A stretch of DNA of 64,000 nt from Kangiella taiwanensis. GTDB taxonomy: Bacteria; Pseudomonadota; Gammaproteobacteria; Enterobacterales; Kangiellaceae. The notes below the pieces were generated by a model. It saw only the letters and a list, made by a program, of their open reading frames with translations, ran no database searches and was not told the DNA's origin. Made by a program: the position numbers and the translations under genes. The stretch lies in NCBI RefSeq assembly GCF_020005165.1, contig NZ_JAHCLT010000001.1, positions 248,001 through 312,000 on the forward strand, given 5' to 3'. Positions 9,037 to 17,233 of this stretch are shown in pieces (within the stretch, counting starts at the first letter, position 1; the number at the start of each line of letters is the position of its first letter).

Positions 9037-9062
9037 TAGCACTCTTATTGACAAAGTGCTAA
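9036..9062 (+). promoter_or_regulatory. CIRCE operator 1 (HrcA site), one mismatch
   Basis: TTAGCACTC, nine bases, then AAGTGCTAA. The consensus CIRCE is TTAGCACTC-N9-GAGTGCTAA, so the left arm is perfect and the right arm differs at one base; the 9-bp spacing is exact. It lies immediately over the expected transcription start of rpoH, 31 bp before a second, perfect copy. Confidence 0.85.
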
Positions 9063-9066
9063 AAAG

Positions 9067-9093
9067 TTAGCACTCTCGCCAAAAGAGTGCTAA
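9067..9093 (+). promoter_or_regulatory. CIRCE operator 2 (HrcA site), perfect match
   Basis: TTAGCACTC, TCGCCAAAA, GAGTGCTAA: a complete match to the CIRCE consensus with the standard 9-bp spacer. It ends 34 bp before the rpoH start codon. CIRCE is the binding site of the heat-shock repressor HrcA, normally found before groESL and dnaK-type operons. Confidence 0.95.
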
Positions 9094-9127
9094 CATCTTG
9101 GTAATCACTAATTTTAGGAGGGGATGC

Positions 9128-9979
9128 ATGAGCAATATCCCAATGAACATGGCGCTAGCAGTACCGACCGGTAGCATTGACGGATACGTCAGCACGGTCA
9201 ACGCAATACCTGTTCTCTCCGCTGAAGACGAACAGGCACTAGCGCATCGCTTTAAAGACGAGAATGATCTTGACGCTGCACGCCAGTTAGTAATGGCTCA
9301 CTTACGCTTTGTCGTACATATTGCAAAGAGTTACAGTGGCTATGGCTTGCCGCAGGCAGACCTTATTCAGGAAGGTAATATCGGCCTGATGAAGGCTGTA
9401 AAACGCTTCGATCCAACGGTAGGCGTGCGTCTCGTATCGTTTGCGGTACACTGGATTAAAGCGGAAATTCATGAATACGTACTGCGAAACTGGCGCATTG
9501 TTAAAGTAGCGACCACCAAGGCTCAGCGTAAACTGTTCTTTAACCTCCGTTCTAAGAAAAAGTCTTTGAACTGGTTAAATAATGAAGAAGTTAAAGCTGT
9601 AGCAGATGACTTAGGCGTTAAGCCGGAAGAAGTTCGTCGAATGGAAGGGCGCTTAAACGCTCGTGATGCTGCTTTTGACGCACCAGCCCAGGAAGATGAC
9701 GACAGTGCAGCTTATGCTCCTGTTCATTACTTGGAAGCTTCGGATTCCGATCCAGCGGTCAGTGTTGAGCAAGAACAATGGCAAGGCCAGCGTGAAGAAC
9801 GTTTGATGTATGCTTTGAAGACCTTGGATGATCGTAGCCAAGATATTCTGCAGCAACGCTGGTTAAGTGATCAAAAAGCAACGCTACATGAGTTGGCCGA
9901 TAAATATGGTGTTTCTGCAGAGCGCATCCGTCAGCTAGAAAAGAACGCCATGAATAAGATTAAGAACGCGATTAACTAA
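9128..9979 (+). CDS. rpoH: Heat-shock sigma factor RpoH (sigma-32)
   Basis: A 283-residue alternative sigma factor directing RNA polymerase to heat-shock promoters. Seen: region 1.2/2.1 ([15 protein letters not shown]), region 2.2 [19 protein letters not shown], region 2.4 ([15 protein letters not shown]), the RpoH box with QRKLFFNLR, and region 4 ending in the helix-turn-helix [16 protein letters not shown]. The start is the ATG at 9128, set by AGGAGG at 9116-9121; an upstream in-frame TTG at 9098 lies beside the operator and is not a plausible start. Two tandem CIRCE sites precede it, so HrcA repression is likely. A strong terminator follows. Confidence 0.97.
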   Translation: MSNIPMNMALAVPTGSIDGYVSTVNAIPVLSAEDEQALAHRFKDENDLDAARQLVMAHLRFVVHIAKSYSGYGLPQADLIQEGNIGLMKAVKRFDPTVGVRLVSFAVHWIKAEIHEYVLRNWRIVKVATTKAQRKLFFNLRSKKKSLNWLNNEEVKAVADDLGVKPEEVRRMEGRLNARDAAFDAPAQEDDDSAAYAPVHYLEASDSDPAVSVEQEQWQGQREERLMYALKTLDDRSQDILQQRWLSDQKATLHELADKYGVSAERIRQLEKNAMNKIKNAIN

Positions 9980-9997
9980 TCGTGTCTCTATATCTGT

Positions 9998-10024
9998 AAA
10001 AGCAGGCTTCGGCCTGCTTTTTTT
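9998..10024 (+). terminator. Intrinsic terminator of rpoH
   Basis: AGCAGGC and GCCTGCT pair around a TTCG tetraloop, flanked by A's on the left and followed by a run of T's. A textbook rho-independent terminator. Confidence 0.93.
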
Positions 10025-10215
10025 GTACCCTACTTTTTTGTCATTTTGTATCCATTTGAACCTATTTTGTCACTCAGACTCTATTGCTGTATAAAAATTT
10101 GACACTTTTTGCCTAAAAAACCGTCTATTTTGCCTCTCAATACTTGATCCAGTTCACATTTCGTAGCAGTATAAAATACACACAATAAATAAACGCTGGA
10201 CTGGGGAGGCGCTTA

Positions 10216-11007
10216 ATGAAATTCACCAAGCTAATATCCGTACTATCTATCTTCCTACTTGCAGCTTGCGGTGGCGAGGATGATTCACAACAACAAAAAG
10301 AAGCAGCGAGCAAACCAAAGCGTGACTGTAATTTAACTATGGGTTGGGAATCTCGTGCCCCATACCAGTTCGAGCGTAATGGTGAGATTACAGGCATCGA
10401 TATACAAATCTTCACACAAGCAGCTGATAAAATTAACTGTGATGTCACCTTTGTTGAAAAATCATGGACTCAGTTACTGACGGATCTAGAAAAAGGTGAA
10501 GTCGACGTGCTTGCAGGCGCAACGATAACGCCAGAAAGAGAAGCTTTTGCCAACTTTTCAACACCTTATCGTGATGAGTCCTTTACGTTATTCATCCGCG
10601 GAAGCAATAGCTATAACGGCAATACACTCAGCGGTTTCTTAAGCCGTAGTCAAAAAGTCGGCATTACGAGTGACTACTTTTACGGAAAAGAAGTTTACGA
10701 GTTGATGAACCACCCACAATACTCAAGCCTTTTTGTCGACTCTAAATCTGGCGAGCAAAGTTTCTTCAATATTCTGTATAGTGAAATTGATGGCGTTTTG
10801 GCAGATCCTGTAGAAGGTCACTACATCATTAAGCGCAAACGCCTAGACGACAAAATTAAAGCATCCAATGTCCACATCCCAAGCGACAGTGTTGCGTACA
10901 TGTTTAGTAAAAAAACCATCCAGGACAAACGACTTACAGAGCTACAAGCTGCCATTAAAGAAATGGTCGCCAACGATAAAATTAAGCAAGTAATCGCTCA
11001 GTTTTAA
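10216..11007 (+). CDS. Amino-acid-type ABC solute-binding lipoprotein
   Basis: A 263-residue protein of the SBP_bac_3 family. A lipoprotein signal with lipobox LAAC at Cys19 is followed by a low-complexity linker of E, D, Q and K. The mature domain starts with a LTMGWESRAPYQF block (first beta strand and ligand loop), then GIDIQIFTQAADKI and GEVDVLAGATITPEREAFANFSTPY, the usual hinge and anion-binding motif; a later GVLADPVEGHYI matches the second lobe. No permease or ATPase gene is nearby, so it may be an orphan binding protein or sensor. Stands alone between two terminators. Confidence 0.88.
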   Translation: MKFTKLISVLSIFLLAACGGEDDSQQQKEAASKPKRDCNLTMGWESRAPYQFERNGEITGIDIQIFTQAADKINCDVTFVEKSWTQLLTDLEKGEVDVLAGATITPEREAFANFSTPYRDESFTLFIRGSNSYNGNTLSGFLSRSQKVGITSDYFYGKEVYELMNHPQYSSLFVDSKSGEQSFFNILYSEIDGVLADPVEGHYIIKRKRLDDKIKASNVHIPSDSVAYMFSKKTIQDKRLTELQAAIKEMVANDKIKQVIAQF

Positions 11008-11032
11008 TTACCAATATCCTTACAACGATTCC

Positions 11033-11056
11033 GCCGAGCCCAGTGCTCGGCTTTTT
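11033..11056 (+). terminator. Intrinsic terminator after the solute-binding lipoprotein
   Basis: GCCGAGC and GCTCGGC pair around a 5-nt loop and are followed by TTTTT. It isolates the lipoprotein gene from the pigment cluster downstream. Confidence 0.88.
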
Positions 11057-11077
11057 ACATCTTAGCCATATCGCCGT

Positions 11078-11106
11078 TTGATGTTGCGGGGTAATTCGGA
11101 TAGACT
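11078..11106 (+). promoter_or_regulatory. Candidate promoter of the aryl polyene cluster
   Basis: TTGATG (11078-11083), 17 bp, TAGACT (11101-11106). Each box matches the sigma-70 consensus at four of six positions. It falls after the preceding terminator and would start transcription about 43 bp before the first cluster gene. Found by eye. Confidence 0.35.
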
Positions 11107-11155
11107 TTCCCGATCTCATAGCGCAGACACATCAAGCAGTACACGGATAGGATCA

Positions 11156-11911
11156 ATGACAATTACTACCAAGCTTACCTTAGGCGTTCTATCATCCTAC
11201 TGCTGGATTGATGAAAACACTTTAAATGGCACTAACTGCTCCGAAAGTCTACTTAAATTTTCCGATCTTGATGCTATTAGCTTACAGCAAATACCGCCTA
11301 TTAAGCGCCGTCGGTTGAATGGTTTGAGTAGGATGGCGATGCATTCTTCTTTAGAGTGTCTTCAGCATGCGAAAATCGAACCAAGCGATGTTTTTACCGT
11401 TTTTGCCTCACAACATGGTGAGTTAAACCGTACCGTCAATATCGTCAACGACTTAGTTCAAAATGAAGATATCTCGCCTAAGGACTTTAGTTTATCGGTC
11501 CATAATGCATCTCTGGGTCTTTTTTCAATTTTTAATAAGAACAAAAATGTTGGTACCAGTATTGCCGCCAACCATAATACTTTTGGCTTTGCATTGCTCG
11601 AAAGTTACAACATTCTCAAAAGCAATCCCGATAAGAAGGTGTTATTAACCTGTTTTGATATGCAGGTAGGTCAACCCTTTGATCGGTTACAACCACGACC
11701 AGAACCAAGCTATAGCCTCGCACTAGTGCTGTCCCTAGAGGCTGAGCAAACGGTTAGCTTTACTTTTGATCGAAATGGCGATACTCAAAAACACGCCATG
11801 TCCGTTCCCCCATTGGCACTGTCTTTTTTTGAATTCATTCAAGGAAATCAGCTCACACTACAGCACCAAACACCTGATACACGTTGGGAATTCAGCAAAA
11901 ATGCTGTATAG
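11156..11911 (+). CDS. apeC: Aryl polyene chain-length factor / beta-ketoacyl synthase N-terminal-like protein ApeC
   Basis: A 251-residue protein of the beta-ketoacyl synthase N-terminal-like family (Ketoacyl-synt_2). At the place where a ketosynthase has its active-site Cys, the sequence reads SVHNASLGLF with no Cys, and the whole C-terminal half of a ketosynthase is absent. In aryl polyene systems studied in Xenorhabdus and E. coli, ApeC is the pseudo-subunit (chain-length factor) that pairs with the ketosynthase ApeO. First gene of the cluster. The ATG at 11156 follows GGATAGGA; the reading frame extends upstream to 11078 but that part overlaps the putative promoter. The stop overlaps apeD by 11 bp. 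Confidence 0.82.
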   Translation: MTITTKLTLGVLSSYCWIDENTLNGTNCSESLLKFSDLDAISLQQIPPIKRRRLNGLSRMAMHSSLECLQHAKIEPSDVFTVFASQHGELNRTVNIVNDLVQNEDISPKDFSLSVHNASLGLFSIFNKNKNVGTSIAANHNTFGFALLESYNILKSNPDKKVLLTCFDMQVGQPFDRLQPRPEPSYSLALVLSLEAEQTVSFTFDRNGDTQKHAMSVPPLALSFFEFIQGNQLTLQHQTPDTRWEFSKNAV

Positions 11912-12695
11912 AATCAATTATATATGGCGCGTTTTCGCCACGGGTTTATCTTTTACTACGTTTGGTATTGGCGGACTGTTATTGTCTCTTTTTGTTTTTC
12001 CAGTTATAGGTCTTTTTAATCGAGATCCGAATGTCCGTAAACGCAAAGCCCGCTACTTAATCCATCGTGCATGGCAATTTTTCCTTAATTTCATGCAAGC
12101 CTTGGGAATTTTCACCTTTGATTTAGAGCAAGCACGACAAGACCTTAAAGGTGTCAAAGGTAAAATTATCATTGCAAATCATCCGACCTTAATTGATGTT
12201 GTGGCGCTCATTTCATTAATTCCACGGGCCGACTGTGTGGTAAAGCAGGGATTATGGAATAATTTCTTCTTAAAACGAGTCGTCCGCGTGGCTGATTTTA
12301 TTAATAACGACCAAGATGTGAATAAGCTCATAGAAAACTGTAAAAAGACCCTCGAAGAAGGTTATAATCTGGTCATATTTCCTGAGGGTACTCGCACTGT
12401 TCCTAATCAGCCGATTAAGCTACAACGTGGCGCGGCAAATATCGCCGTTCGTTGCCATCAAAACTTATTACCGGTGATTATCGACTGCAACCCAACCACC
12501 TTAACAAAACAAGAAAAGTGGTATCAGATCCCCCCGCGTCGTGCGCAATTTTCAATGCGGGTTATCGAGGAGATAAACATTACTCCGTTTTTACTTAAGG
12601 AAAAAAATGAATCAATCGCGGCAAGACGATTAACGGAGCATATTAGAGACATTTTTATTGAGGAAGCTTTAAAGAATGAGACCATTAGAAAATGA
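11901..12695 (+). CDS. apeD: Lysophospholipid acyltransferase-family protein (ApeD-like)
   Basis: A 264-residue membrane-associated acyltransferase of the PlsC type. A hydrophobic segment at about residues 10-38 precedes the catalytic NHPTLIDV (HX4D), and FPEGTRT forms the substrate-binding block. In aryl polyene clusters an acyltransferase at this position is thought to take part in attaching or lipidating the pigment; its exact reaction is not settled. The frame is open upstream inside apeC, but the ATG at 11901, 11 bp before the apeC stop, gives the typical start. It overlaps apeE by 20 bp. Confidence 0.82.
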   Translation: MLYRINYIWRVFATGLSFTTFGIGGLLLSLFVFPVIGLFNRDPNVRKRKARYLIHRAWQFFLNFMQALGIFTFDLEQARQDLKGVKGKIIIANHPTLIDVVALISLIPRADCVVKQGLWNNFFLKRVVRVADFINNDQDVNKLIENCKKTLEEGYNLVIFPEGTRTVPNQPIKLQRGAANIAVRCHQNLLPVIIDCNPTTLTKQEKWYQIPPRRAQFSMRVIEEINITPFLLKEKNESIAARRLTEHIRDIFIEEALKNETIRK

Positions 12696-12942
12696 GATCA
12701 AAGAAGTCATTATTGAATCTCTTGATCTTGAAGATATCAGCATTGATGACATTGAAACAGAAGAGCCTTTATTTGGGGATGGGCTCGGACTCGACTCAAT
12801 TGATGCGTTAGAATTAGGCCTTGCTTTAAAAAAGAAGTTTGATATCAAACTGGACTCTAACTCTGAAGAGTCTAAAAAGCATTTCTATTCTGTCCGTACG
12901 CTCGCAGATTTCATAGAACAACAAAAACAAGGAGCTGCGTAA
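12676..12942 (+). CDS. apeE: Acyl carrier protein ApeE
   Basis: An 88-residue acidic acyl carrier protein. The phosphopantetheine attachment site is Ser41 in GLGLDSIDALEL. It is the first of two consecutive carrier proteins, as in characterised aryl polyene clusters, where they hold the aromatic starter and the growing polyene. It starts within the end of apeD and its stop overlaps the next start in TAATG, so the genes are translationally coupled. A phosphopantetheinyl transferase is needed and is not in this window. Confidence 0.93.
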   Translation: MRPLENEIKEVIIESLDLEDISIDDIETEEPLFGDGLGLDSIDALELGLALKKKFDIKLDSNSEESKKHFYSVRTLADFIEQQKQGAA

Positions 12943-13199
12943 TGGCAATGTTAGAGACAAAAGACCAAATTTATCAGCAGCTTGTTGAAATCTTGGTTGA
13001 TGACTTTGAGGTCGAAGCCGAGGACATTTCCATTGATGCCAACTTATATACCGATCTGGATTTAGACAGTATTGATACTGTTGACCTAGTCATTAAATTA
13101 CAAGAAATCACTGGCAAATCAGTGAACCCTGAGACATTCAAAGCTGTACGTACGATGCAACACGTTGTCGATGCAGTTTACGATCTAGTCCACAACTAA
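12942..13199 (+). CDS. apeF: Acyl carrier protein ApeF
   Basis: An 85-residue acyl carrier protein with Ser43 in DLDLDSIDTVDL as the phosphopantetheine site. It is more similar to typical FabF-type carriers than its neighbour ApeE and lacks the extra loop. The stop-start overlap TAATG couples it to apeE. Two adjacent, non-identical carriers are a hallmark of this pigment pathway. Confidence 0.93.
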   Translation: MAMLETKDQIYQQLVEILVDDFEVEAEDISIDANLYTDLDLDSIDTVDLVIKLQEITGKSVNPETFKAVRTMQHVVDAVYDLVHN

Positions 13200-13208
13200 C
13201 GATTTACA

Positions 13209-13781
13209 ATGTCAATCCTGCTCAAAATCACCATCGCTATGGTGGTCTTACTCTACCCCATAGCGATATATTTTGGACTACAACACCTTGAGCCGAAGCA
13301 TTTAGCCTTAGCCTTAGGTGCCCTAGTTATCCTTAGAGCATTATTGACTAACAATCAGTTGCTAAAAGCGGTTAAAGGGTTATGGGTCGTGATACTCATT
13401 GCCGGACTTGGCGTCTCTAGCCTGAGTTATTTTAATAATACTCAACTCGGACTTAAGCTTTACCCAGTGATTATAACGGCAAGTTTTTTAATCGTTTTTA
13501 GTTACAGCCTGCTCAAGCCGCCATCGGTTATAGAGCGCCTAGCCCGCTTACAAGAGCCAGACCTACCGGAAGAGGGCGTCATTTATACCAAAAAAGTTAC
13601 TCTGGTTTGGTGTGTTTTTTTTGTGTTTAACATCTTGGCATCACTTTACACAGTATTTTATACCAGCACAGAGATATGGACGCTATACAATGGCCTCATA
13701 TCCTATGCACTAATGGGCACCTTATTCCTGTCTGAGCTTTTGTATCGAAAATGGTTAATGACCAAACAGCATGATGAATAA
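13209..13781 (+). CDS. apeG: COG4648-type integral membrane protein (ApeG-like)
   Basis: A 190-residue integral membrane protein with about five or six hydrophobic segments (near residues 5-22, 28-45, 52-68, 77-97, 130-152 and 158-178). It contains no recognised catalytic motif. A membrane protein of this type occupies the same place, between the carrier proteins and the AMP ligase, in other aryl polyene clusters; its role is unknown, perhaps anchoring the synthase at the inner membrane. It overlaps the ligase gene by 11 bp. Confidence 0.75.
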   Translation: MSILLKITIAMVVLLYPIAIYFGLQHLEPKHLALALGALVILRALLTNNQLLKAVKGLWVVILIAGLGVSSLSYFNNTQLGLKLYPVIITASFLIVFSYSLLKPPSVIERLARLQEPDLPEEGVIYTKKVTLVWCVFFVFNILASLYTVFYTSTEIWTLYNGLISYALMGTLFLSELLYRKWLMTKQHDE

Positions 13782-15114
13782 TCCCGCAGAAACCAAGCTA
13801 CATCAACTCTTACTGTCGGATAGTAAGAACCTCGTTGCCGAATGCCGAGACGGACAATACCAACTCCCGCAGTTCCTTTTGCATGTGTCTCAAGCTGTTG
13901 CAAACCTTCAGACTCGCTCTGAACAGTCCTATTTACTTTTTGCACGCAACACCTATGACTTTTCAGTTAATTTTGTAGCATTACTCTTACTCCAAAAAGA
14001 CATCGTATTAACTGCAAACCATAAAGCAGAGTGGCTGGATTCAATTTCGCACGCTTTTCAGGTCATTCTTTCTGATAACTTCATCGATGGTCATATTGCG
14101 TCGGATCACTACCGGCAGAACTCATCGGTTGAAGCCAATTTTTCAGTACCTCCAGTATTCAATAGTCGCATCCAGTTTTATACCTCTGGTTCAAGCAGTG
14201 AGCCCAAAGCTGTAGTAAAAACCCTTGATCAATTATTGCTAGAAACAGCTACTCTAGAACAACTTTTTGGTCAATCCGTTGCTCAGACACAATTTTTTGC
14301 TACCGTTTCACACCACCATATTTATGGCCTGATTTTTCGCTTGTTGTGGCCACTGCTTTACCGCCACCCCTTCTGTGCTGATATGATTTTGTATCCTGAG
14401 GAACTGATCGATCGATACCAGTCACATTCCAATATCTGTTTGATTTCGAGCCCTGCTTTTTTATCTCGACATGACAAAAGCTTAACTAATATTGAGCTCA
14501 AGCAATGCTTTAGTTCTGGCAGTTTATTGTCAAATCTTTCAGCCAAGCAAACAGCACAACAATTCGGTATATATCCAACTGAGGTTTTTGGGAGCACCGA
14601 AACGGGGGGAATTGGCTATAGAACACAGGAAAAGGGTAATACTCGTTGGTCTCTATTCCCAGGGGTGACTATTGAAACCGACACCACCAATCGAGGCATA
14701 CTTTATTCTCCTTATTTAAACCAGCCTCAGCCTCTCGACGACTTGATTGAGTTAGACGGTGATCGTCATTTTCACCTTCTTGGTCGCGCTGATCGCGTCG
14801 TAAAAATTGAAGAAAAACGACTGTCTCTCGATGCGCTAGAAACAACACTTAAAACATCATCGCTGGTGAATGAAGCGAAAGTAGTTGTTATCCAAGACAA
14901 GCGAACATTTATTGGCGCGGTCATCGAGCTAAGCGCCGAAGGTCAAGAGTTTATGCTTTCTCACTCAAAGCATAAACTCAATGAAGAATTAAAATCCAAG
15001 CTTATTAACACCTTTGAAGCAGTTGCTATCCCAAGAAAATGGCGCTATTTTGAGCGCTTACCTTATAACTCAGAGGGCAAGTTGCCATTGAGCTCACTGA
15101 CGGCGTTGTTTTAG
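13771..15114 (+). CDS. apeH: AMP-dependent aryl acid ligase ApeH
   Basis: A 447-residue ANL-superfamily adenylating enzyme, shorter than ordinary acyl-CoA synthetases (500 or more). Seen: the P-loop FYTSGSSSEPKAVVKT near residue 135, FGSTETGGIGYR (the A5 motif), and the hinge region LLGRADRVVKIEEKRLSLDALE; the C-terminal Lys in SEGKLP is the adenylation lysine. In this pathway ApeH activates an aryl acid (4-hydroxybenzoate or a cinnamate-type acid) and loads it on a carrier protein. With an ammonia lyase in this operon a hydroxycinnamate starter is plausible. Confidence 0.88.
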   Translation: MMNNPAETKLHQLLLSDSKNLVAECRDGQYQLPQFLLHVSQAVANLQTRSEQSYLLFARNTYDFSVNFVALLLLQKDIVLTANHKAEWLDSISHAFQVILSDNFIDGHIASDHYRQNSSVEANFSVPPVFNSRIQFYTSGSSSEPKAVVKTLDQLLLETATLEQLFGQSVAQTQFFATVSHHHIYGLIFRLLWPLLYRHPFCADMILYPEELIDRYQSHSNICLISSPAFLSRHDKSLTNIELKQCFSSGSLLSNLSAKQTAQQFGIYPTEVFGSTETGGIGYRTQEKGNTRWSLFPGVTIETDTTNRGILYSPYLNQPQPLDDLIELDGDRHFHLLGRADRVVKIEEKRLSLDALETTLKTSSLVNEAKVVVIQDKRTFIGAVIELSAEGQEFMLSHSKHKLNEELKSKLINTFEAVAIPRKWRYFERLPYNSEGKLPLSSLTALF

Positions 15115-15123
15115 AAAACTGAT

Positions 15124-15498
15124 ATGAATTACCCCAAAGTATTACATCAAGAAGGCGACCAAAGCACATTACAGCTTAGCCTCGATATCCAACCCAACTT
15201 AGATGCCTTCGCAGGACATTTTGAGGAGTTTCCTATCGTGCCAGGGGTCGTTCAAATTCAATGGGCATTACATTTCTTTAAGAGCCTGATGGCGGTGTCG
15301 CCATCGTTACAACAAGCTACTGTTACTAAGATGTCAGCGCTGAAATTTCAGCATGTCATTACCCCTAACGTCGAAGTTAGCCTAAGGTTAAACTTTGATA
15401 ACGAGAAATCCTGCCTGACATTTAAGATGGATAACCCAGAACACAACTTTTCATCGGGTAAACTGTTCCTTACTCAAGACATGAGTAGCCATGCCTGA
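15124..15498 (+). CDS. apeI: Hot-dog dehydratase ApeI
   Basis: A 124-residue hot-dog-fold protein of the FabA/FabZ-like type. The pattern GHFEEFPIVPGVVQIQWA carries the active-site His and the Pro-Gly turn of thioester dehydratases. In aryl polyene synthesis ApeI forms a dehydratase heterodimer with ApeP and removes water from 3-hydroxyacyl intermediates, creating the conjugated double bonds. It lies 9 bp after apeH and overlaps the glycosyltransferase gene by 8 bp. Confidence 0.87.
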   Translation: MNYPKVLHQEGDQSTLQLSLDIQPNLDAFAGHFEEFPIVPGVVQIQWALHFFKSLMAVSPSLQQATVTKMSALKFQHVITPNVEVSLRLNFDNEKSCLTFKMDNPEHNFSSGKLFLTQDMSSHA

Positions 15499-16261
15499 TA
15501 TTAATACTCACAGTTACTGCGTCATCATCCCGAACTACAATCATACTCAGCATATTGAGCAGGTTTTGACCGAGATTATTCGTCAGCAATTACCTGTCAT
15601 CATGGTTAACGACGGTAGCGACGCCACAACTACCGAGTTTTTAAAGAAACTTCCTTCTCGCTTCCCGTCTCTCGAACTTATTCATTTGGAGCAAAATCAA
15701 GGGAAGGGTGGGGCTGTTATACAAGGTCTCATTTGTGCACATGAGCGTGGTTATAGCCATGCCATCCAAGTTGATGCTGATGGTCAACATAGCATTTCAG
15801 ATATCAAGCAGTTCATTACTTTGAGTCAGTCTGCACCGCAAGCTGTCATTTGTGGTATTCCTGATTATGATAAAACCGTGCCACTCGGACGTTTGATTCC
15901 TCGCTACATTACGCATTTTTGGGTTTGGGTCGAAACCTTGTCGTTCAGAATTAAAGACTCAATGTGTGGCTTCAGGTTGTATCCGTTATCCAGCACCTAT
16001 GATCTTATTAACAACAATCGAATCGGCAAAAGAATGGATTTCGACACTGACATTTTGGTCAGACTGGACTGGAAAGGGGTACCCATTATCAATTTGCCTA
16101 CCCGTGTCACTTATCCCGAAGACGGCTCATCCCACTTTCAAATGTTTAAAGACAACTGGCTTATCACTAAAATGCACACACGGCTAGTTTTCGGCATGCT
16201 ACTCAGAGCGCCTAAACTCATAGCTCGCCACTTTAAGCCCGCGAATCGGACGATGCCATGA
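15491..16261 (+). CDS. Family 2 glycosyltransferase (first half of ApeJ function)
   Basis: A 256-residue GT-A glycosyltransferase. Seen: CVIIPNYNHTQHIEQVL at the N-terminus, NDGSD, GKGGAVIQGL, and the metal-binding DADGQH; the acceptor loop carries DSMCGFRLYP and RMDFDTDILVR. In aryl polyene clusters glycosyl- and acyltransferase parts are commonly one fused protein (ApeJ); here they are two genes overlapping in ATGA. The likely role is joining the polyene to a sugar/lipid carrier at the inner membrane, by inference from the fused homologue. Confidence 0.82.
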   Translation: MPDINTHSYCVIIPNYNHTQHIEQVLTEIIRQQLPVIMVNDGSDATTTEFLKKLPSRFPSLELIHLEQNQGKGGAVIQGLICAHERGYSHAIQVDADGQHSISDIKQFITLSQSAPQAVICGIPDYDKTVPLGRLIPRYITHFWVWVETLSFRIKDSMCGFRLYPLSSTYDLINNNRIGKRMDFDTDILVRLDWKGVPIINLPTRVTYPEDGSSHFQMFKDNWLITKMHTRLVFGMLLRAPKLIARHFKPANRTMP

Positions 16262-17229
16262 CAGATAAACACTGGTCATCGACGCAAGAACGAGGCACCA
16301 CCTTTGGTATTCAGCTATTGGTGTGGTTGTACCGTATTTTTGGTCAGTGGCTATTTCGGTTAATTTTATTACCGGTCATCGCTTACTTTACGCTTACCGG
16401 TAACAAAGCACGCCAAGCGTCCTATCAATACCTTCGGCAAGTTAACGCTCACACCCAAAATCCATCCAAGATCCGCTGGTATCATGTTTACCAACATTTT
16501 TATCAATTCGGGCTCGCTGCCGTTGATAAAATCCGCGCATGGCTCGGTGACGTGACGCTAGATGACGTCACATTCCATAACACGGAAGTATTCCAACAGT
16601 TAAGGCAGCAGCATCCACATCAAGGCGCTGTCTTTATAGGATCTCATTTGGGTAACTTAGAACTCTGCCGAGCTATAGGTGAGAATGATTCTGACATAAA
16701 AATCAATGCCTTAGTCTTTACCAAGCATGCATTAAAGTTTCAGGCAGCGCTGGAAAAGTTTAACCCCAACGCGCAGTTAAACCTGATTCAAGTTGACTCT
16801 CTTGGCGCTGAAACAGCTATTTTACTCAAAGATAAGGTCGATCAAGGCGAGGTAGTCATTATTGTTGGCGACCGCACCTCGGTGACACAATACGGTCGTG
16901 TTAATTACGCAGACTTTTTAGGCAAGCCAGCTCCATTTTCACAGGGCCCTTTTATCCTAGCCAATATTCTGGACTGCCCAACCTACCTCATTTTTTGCCT
17001 CAAACAGAAAGGGCGTTACCATATTTATCTTGAGCATTTTGCGGACAGCTTGAAGTTGAGTAGAACTGATAAGAAGCAGCAGTTACAATCAATTATCCAG
17101 CGATACGCCAAGCGACTTGAGCATTACTGCCTTATTGCTCCGCTTCAATGGTTTAACTTTTTTAATTTTTGGCAGAAAGACGACAAAGCGCATATTTCGC
17201 GGTCAAACATAAACAACAACGAGAAGTAA
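16258..17229 (+). CDS. LpxL/HtrB-type acyltransferase (second half of ApeJ function)
   Basis: A 323-residue protein of the lipid A acyltransferase family. A membrane-anchoring helix lies near residues 20-45, and GSHLGNLELCR contains the HX4E catalytic motif. The later GDRTSV block is a family landmark. It starts in a 4-bp overlap with the glycosyltransferase gene. Together the two match the length and order of fused ApeJ proteins, so this may transfer the aryl polyenoyl chain to a lipid or sugar acceptor. Confidence 0.82.
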   Translation: MTDKHWSSTQERGTTFGIQLLVWLYRIFGQWLFRLILLPVIAYFTLTGNKARQASYQYLRQVNAHTQNPSKIRWYHVYQHFYQFGLAAVDKIRAWLGDVTLDDVTFHNTEVFQQLRQQHPHQGAVFIGSHLGNLELCRAIGENDSDIKINALVFTKHALKFQAALEKFNPNAQLNLIQVDSLGAETAILLKDKVDQGEVVIIVGDRTSVTQYGRVNYADFLGKPAPFSQGPFILANILDCPTYLIFCLKQKGRYHIYLEHFADSLKLSRTDKKQQLQSIIQRYAKRLEHYCLIAPLQWFNFFNFWQKDDKAHISRSNINNNEK

Positions 17230-17233
17230 TTCA

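Noticed and set aside
9098-9127. Upstream TTG start of rpoH
   Set aside because: It lies 5 bp after the CIRCE operator with no ribosome binding site, whereas AGGAGG precedes the ATG at 9128.
16549-16573. TGACG/CGTCA palindrome
   Set aside because: It lies in the middle of an acyltransferase coding sequence and its codons are ordinary; regulatory meaning is unlikely.
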